64,000 bases of DNA from Metaphire vulgaris (lineage: Eukaryota; Annelida; Clitellata; Crassiclitellata; Megascolecidae). Below are positions 59,465 to 64,000 of the stretch, piece by piece; within the stretch, counting starts at the first letter, position 1, and every line of letters starts with the position of its first letter. The translations under genes and the position numbers were made by a program. Location: the NCBI GenBank assembly GCA_018105865.1, contig CM030834.1:22183922-22247921 (forward strand), given 5' to 3'. The notes below the pieces were generated by a model. It saw only the letters and a program-made list of their open reading frames with translations. It did no database searches and was not told the origin of the DNA.

Positions 59465-60095
59465 GATTATTCGCACTCCATAGGATGAGATATTAAACTC
59501 CACCTATTCGCACTCCGTAGTGCATTGACCCGACAAAGGCTTATTGGCACTCCGGAGTGCATATGCACACTAAAACTTAAGGCGAGACATTAAACTCCGC
59601 CTATTCGCACTCCATTGTTGCTTTTCACGGTTAGCAATACACTTTATGTGCGTTGGGCACATAATCTTCATTGTTCCACAAATTTGCCAACAACTGAAAA
59701 AATGTTAATGAATAAAAGATACTCGACAAATTACAGACCCTTAGAGTGTAGCTAGTTAGTTAGTCTGGTTGGAATCTGCAAATGGTGTGACTAAATGAAG
59801 GAAAATACAGCAGCAAAATTTTACTCAAATGAAAACTTTTGTCATCTGTACAGTGTAATTATTATTACCTATTGCTAATGTTATCATCACTGTTCGGCTC
59901 AAGATGATGGCAACAACAAGTACATTGTACCCCAAACCCCTCTGAAGCATGCTACGACATCCATAATGTAAGCAAGCAACAATGCATTGCACGAAGGCAC
60001 GTGATATGGCCACGCCAATAACGGCTCTGATTGGTGGAGTGCAAATAGGCCTGGTTTCGACTGTTCGCACTACGGAGTGCGAATAGTCACTTTCT
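59465..60095. repeat. Cluster of GCACTCCGGAGTGC-type palindromes
   Basis: ATTCGCACTCC half-sites or whole palindromes occur near 59468, 59507 (GCACTCCGTAGTGC), 59550 (GCACTCCGGAGTGC), 59607 and 60065 (GCACTACGGAGTGCGAATA). Two of them sit in a longer direct repeat (ATTAAACTCCxCCTATTCGC, about 59490 and 59590). Confidence 0.8.
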
Positions 60096-60362
60096 TTCTT
60101 TAAATAAGCATATCCTCCATAGCTCTGACTCACTGTTTCTTGCCGATGCTTAGAATGACCTCGTCTCTTGCTGATAGGGTTTGAAGTACCAACGATTGGT
60201 ACGCATATTTCCAAATGCTTGCATGCTAGTACACCAAGGCAAATTCAGCGCTTCTAATTGGCTCATTTGATCACGTGAAGCTTAGCTAGGTCGCACCTAT
60301 TAATAGAACAAACCGCCAAATAGTGTATGGAATTTCCCAGCATCTTATCTGCAATATTAACT

Positions 60363-60512
60363 CGTGGCTGAAGTAAGTAAAGTAAAGTAAAATCTCGTGG
60401 ATTTCTATAGCGCCTTGGGAACAGCACAACAGTAGCTGCTTATTCTTAGGCGCTCAGCCTCTCTTAAAATAGCTATGGGGAAGGTATATTATTAGCCAGG
60501 CAATAGTCAACT
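60363..60512. repeat. Dispersed repeat, about 145 bp, copy 2
   Basis: Near-identical to 58689-58840. It ends only 30 bp from the TARDBP exon donor, so it lies in the TARDBP intron. Confidence 0.85.
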
Positions 60513-60542
60513 ATCTTGCTTAATAATGAGAATAATGTGTAC

Positions 60543-61010
60543 CTGGCCCGTTTGTCCCTTAGGGTAGACGATAACGTAGACGTGTTGGCCCCAGTAGTCT
60601 TCTGGCGGATAGAAGGTGCCTTCGGCCAGCCGTACCCCTCGCATGGCGTTCGTGGCGGGATTGCGAAACTTGAGACCGCATGCGCCGGGGAACTGGGCGA
60701 CGAGCGTCGACAGCAGGAGAGTCCCGTTGTCCTCCGACGGTACCTCCATCGGTTCCTCGGTAGGGGCAAAGACGAGCGGCGTAAGGTATCACTACGCGTA
60801 TCAGTATGGGTTAGGGTTTCGGTAGGGTTTAGGGTTAGTGTTTAGGGTTAGGGTTAGAGTTAAAGTTAATCCTAACCATAACCCTGACCATAACCTTGAC
60901 CCTAACCCCAACGGAATTTCTATCAGTGTTTACGGACTACTTTCAGTTACGCCGCTCGTCTTTACCCCTACCGGTTCCTCTGTCTCGTCCTGAACCACGT
61001 GTAGGTACTA
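60543..61010 (-). CDS. TARDBP: TDP-43 orthologue, N-terminal domain exons (5' part of gene)
   Basis: The exon 60543-60755 encodes [20 protein letters not shown], then [35 protein letters not shown] and a GTACAC donor in phase 0. This is the ubiquitin-like N-terminal oligomerisation domain of TDP-43, an RNA-binding regulator of splicing and mRNA stability. The preceding exon (60972 to about 61010) encodes [12 protein letters not shown], aligning with the known N-terminus YIRVTEDENDEP. The two are separated by a 216-nt intron made of an inverted-repeat element. ATG AGC TAG precedes YLHV, so either codon 3 is a stop, or the TAG is the acceptor of another intron (GCTAG then TACCTA) and the start lies upstream. 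A further fallback start is the Met of MEVPSED (60749). RRM and glycine-rich exons lie beyond the recognised region. XPA is divergently transcribed next door. Confidence 0.85.
60759..60972 (-). mobile_element. TIR element forming a TARDBP intron (introner-like), 214 bp
   Basis: Outer ends GGTAGGGG..AAAGACGAGCGGCG mirror each other for 26-27 bp with one mismatch (60758-60784 and 60947-60973). An exact 8-bp direct repeat GGTTCCTC flanks it at 60751-60758 and 60973-60980. Removing the element and one repeat restores an uninterrupted TDP-43 reading frame ([13 protein letters not shown]). On the minus strand the donor GT is the second and third base of the element, and the acceptor AG lies in the downstream target copy. 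The intron is therefore 60756-60971, and splicing adds two codons (Glu-Pro) in frame. The interior is TTAGGG/CCCTAA-like repeats. Confidence 0.85.
60806..60912. repeat. Telomere-like TTAGGG/CCTAA variant repeats, head to head
   Basis: Degenerate GGGTTAGGGTTT, TTTAGGGTTAGGGTTAG units (60806-60865) are followed by opposed CCTAACCATAACCCTGACC units (60870-60912). They form the interior of the TARDBP intronic element. Confidence 0.85.
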
Positions 61011-61014
61011 GCTC

Positions 61015-61345
61015 ATTGTCTAACGACTGGAAAGAAACGCATTTAATTAAACAAGATCATCGTCCACCGGCCGCTGCAAAATACCGGATCTCGTCCGTCG
61101 AGATCTTGTTCGGTCAAAACTAAAAACCGATAATTGAGCCTGTATGATGCTGGGCGTGGCGCATAGACTTTAATATCATATAATATGTATTATAATAAAT
61201 CTATGGCGTGGCGCTTGTTTATTAACGTTTAGTTGTGACTTGTGATTGATCGGTCGTTAGTGATTTTCTTCTTTAGCGCAAGAAATTTGTAATAAATAGA
61301 TCAACAAATAAAGCAAGACATAGATTTTTAAATTAGAAAAACTAA
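61015..61345. promoter_or_regulatory. Putative bidirectional promoter between TARDBP and XPA
   Basis: About 330 bp separate the TARDBP N-terminal codons (-) from the XPA ATG (+). The TARDBP side (60990-61130) is CpG-richer and contains a TTTCTTTCCAG acceptor-like site (minus strand, about 61024). That suggests a TARDBP leader intron and a first exon further into this gap. No TATA box was clearly placed. Confidence 0.45.

Positions 61346-64000
<2,655 letters not shown>

Noticed and set aside
60806..60912. True chromosome-end or fusion scar
   Set aside because: The repeats are degenerate, only about 100 bp long and enclosed by transposon ends with a target duplication, so a mobile element explains them better.

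Overview
This is a window of a eukaryotic nuclear genome, almost certainly a metazoan and probably a marine invertebrate. The recognisable host genes are split by short spliceosomal introns: an XPA orthologue, the first coding exons of a TDP-43 (TARDBP) orthologue, kinesin-7/CENP-E-like motor exons, an NLR-like leucine-rich-repeat gene and the N-terminus of an M13 (endothelin-converting-enzyme-like) peptidase. The window is dense in trinucleotide microsatellites (AAT, CTA), hAT-like and mariner-like MITEs, CR1/L2-like and RTE-like LINE fragments and palindromic GGCC-containing motifs. An invertebrate deuterostome (echinoderm or hemichordate type) is my guess; nothing here proves the phylum.

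Layout. 1-197 (-) is the 5' coding end of an M13-peptidase-like gene. 0.2-12 kb is mostly non-coding, with simple repeats, a possible divergent pair of short first exons near 2.7-3.1 kb, a minus-strand LINE fragment (8.7-9.4 kb) and a 112-bp near-perfect hairpin (10.5 kb). 12.48-14.87 kb (-) is an NLR-like LRR gene with two apparent single-base frame breaks. 15-26 kb carries non-autonomous hAT-type elements, several with exact 8-bp target duplications. 25.8-28.3 kb is a Ty3/gypsy-like gag fragment split by a 2,090-bp hAT-like element. 28.9-43.9 kb is a CENP-E-like motor region in which four exons plus a LINE are tandemly duplicated. A 3.5-kb pogo-type transposon lies between the copies and a small hAT lies in the second LINE. 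46-51.5 kb holds decayed transposon proteins (MULE/ZSWIM-like, Ulp1-like protease plus PHD-like finger). 52.4-55.1 kb is an RTE-like LINE with a destroyed reverse-transcriptase active site. 55-60 kb is repeats and LINE tails.

The right end, 60.5-64 kb, is a head-to-head pair: TARDBP (-) and XPA (+, five exons visible, gene continues past the window). The most interesting object is the intron between the two visible TARDBP coding exons. It coincides with a 214-bp element that has 27-bp terminal inverted repeats and an exact 8-bp target-site duplication. The donor GT lies in the inverted repeat and the acceptor AG in the target duplication, which is the arrangement described for introner elements.

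Host genes here do not form a pathway. XPA acts in nucleotide excision repair, TDP-43 in RNA processing, the kinesin in chromosome congression, the NLR in innate immunity and the M13 enzyme in peptide processing. All homology calls are from recognised motifs by eye. Single-base frame breaks could be real mutations or assembly errors.
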